DNA from: Marinosulfonomonas sp.
GTDB lineage: Bacteria > Pseudomonadota > Alphaproteobacteria > Rhodobacterales > Rhodobacteraceae
Assembly: GCA_019090845.1 (NCBI GenBank)
Contig: JAHRVD010000259.1
Location: forward strand, 1 to 6,274
Direction of reading: 5' to 3'
Length of the DNA: 6,274 bases
Of this stretch, positions 5,800 through 6,274 are shown piece by piece. The first letter of the stretch is position 1. Each line of letters starts with the position of its first letter. The notes under the pieces are model-generated. The model was given only the letters and a program-made list of their open reading frames with translations, did no database searches and was not told where the DNA came from. Both the position numbers and the translations under genes were made by a program.

Positions 5800-6274
5800 A
5801 TGAAGTATTCCAAGTTGATCGCTGCGCTGGCCGCCCTATGCCTGTCCGCCGCCCCGGTTGCGGCAGAGAAACTGTCGCTCTCCCAAATTTCTACCTATCT
5901 GAATGGGCTGGCGACAGCCAAAGCCGAGTTCACCCAAATCAGCGACGATGGGGCCATTGCGACGGGTCAGTTGTTCATCCGTCGTCCGGGCGCAATTCGG
6001 TTTGAATATAATCCACCCGAAGAAAGTCTGGTAATGGCCGGGCAGGGACGGGTGGCTGTGTTTGATGCCAAATCCAATCAGCCGCCGCAGATGTTTCCGC
6101 TTAAGCGCACGCCGCTGAACCTTATCCTGGCCGAAACTGTAAATCTTGACCGTGCCAGGATGGTCGTGGGTCACAGCCAAGAAGGCCCTTCAACGATTGT
6201 TACCGCGCAAGATCCTGAACACCCGGACTACGGCCAGATCAAAATGGTTTTTACCGGCAATCCGGTAGAGTTGC
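5800..6274 (+). CDS. lolA: Outer-membrane lipoprotein carrier protein LolA, N-terminal part (C-terminus outside window)
   Basis: From the ATG at 5800 an open frame of 158 codons runs off the right edge; LolA proteins are usually about 190-210 residues, so most of it is present. Residues 1-22 form a Sec signal peptide: Lys2 and Lys5, a hydrophobic core (LIAALAALCLSAA), and a signal peptidase I site after Val20-Ala21-Ala22. Cys14 does not sit in a lipobox, so the product should be soluble and periplasmic. The mature part has the family pattern KAEFTQ (41-46) and GQLFIRRPGAIRFEYNPP (56-73), the strands that build the hydrophobic half-barrel. LolA receives lipoproteins from the LolCDE transporter and carries them to the outer membrane. 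Placement just after ftsK is common in proteobacteria and supports the call. The start is fixed by the signal peptide, although its ribosome binding site is unusually close. Confidence 0.94.
   Translation, partial: MKYSKLIAALAALCLSAAPVAAEKLSLSQISTYLNGLATAKAEFTQISDDGAIATGQLFIRRPGAIRFEYNPPEESLVMAGQGRVAVFDAKSNQPPQMFPLKRTPLNLILAETVNLDRARMVVGHSQEGPSTIVTAQDPEHPDYGQIKMVFTGNPVEL

Noticed and set aside
5760..6005. Plus-strand open frame of 81 codons over the lolA start
   Set aside because: The lolA frame has a clear signal peptide and family motifs; this one is out of frame with it and has shadow-like composition.
1..6274. Mobile element, CRISPR array, tRNA/rRNA gene or novel defence system
   Set aside because: No transposase or integrase, spaced repeats, cloverleaf-like or rRNA sequence was seen; five conserved chromosomal genes account for nearly all of the window.

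Overview
The window looks like ordinary chromosomal core sequence from an alphaproteobacterium, most likely a marine Rhodobacteraceae (Roseobacter-type) bacterium of moderate GC content. This rests on the protein sequences and on the remembered gene order of that group, with a quinone-biosynthesis hydroxylase beside an amidase, an aminotransferase, ftsK and lolA; no database was searched. There is no sign of mobile elements, CRISPR, RNA genes or horizontally acquired cargo. I did not find an undescribed system.

Layout. Positions 1-214 (minus strand) hold the first 71 codons of a UbiH/UbiF/COQ6-family FAD-dependent hydroxylase, which runs off the left edge. An 80-bp divergent intergenic region (215-294) separates it from a plus-strand series: an amidase-signature hydrolase (295-1626), a class I/II PLP aminotransferase of the DapC type (1744-2934), the DNA translocase FtsK (2940-5741), and the first 158 codons of the lipoprotein chaperone LolA (5800 to the right edge). 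Intergenic gaps are short. The 117-bp gap after the amidase contains a candidate terminator, so the amidase may be a separate unit. The aminotransferase and ftsK are 5 bp apart, with the ftsK ribosome binding site inside the end of the upstream gene, which suggests one transcript and coupled translation. lolA follows 58 bp after ftsK.

How the genes relate. FtsK (septal DNA pumping and chromosome dimer resolution) and LolA (delivery of lipoproteins to the outer membrane) both serve the cell envelope and division, and they are neighbours in many proteobacteria. If the aminotransferase really is DapC-like, it would supply meso-diaminopimelate and lysine for peptidoglycan, which fits the envelope theme. 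The hydroxylase probably acts in ubiquinone synthesis. The amidase substrate cannot be told from sequence. The main annotation points are three start sites moved downstream of the longest frame (amidase, aminotransferase, ftsK), a possibly leaderless hydroxylase mRNA, a hydrophobic segment beyond the usual FtsK membrane domain, and an intact FtsK-gamma DNA-reading helix with one KOPS-like octamer nearby.
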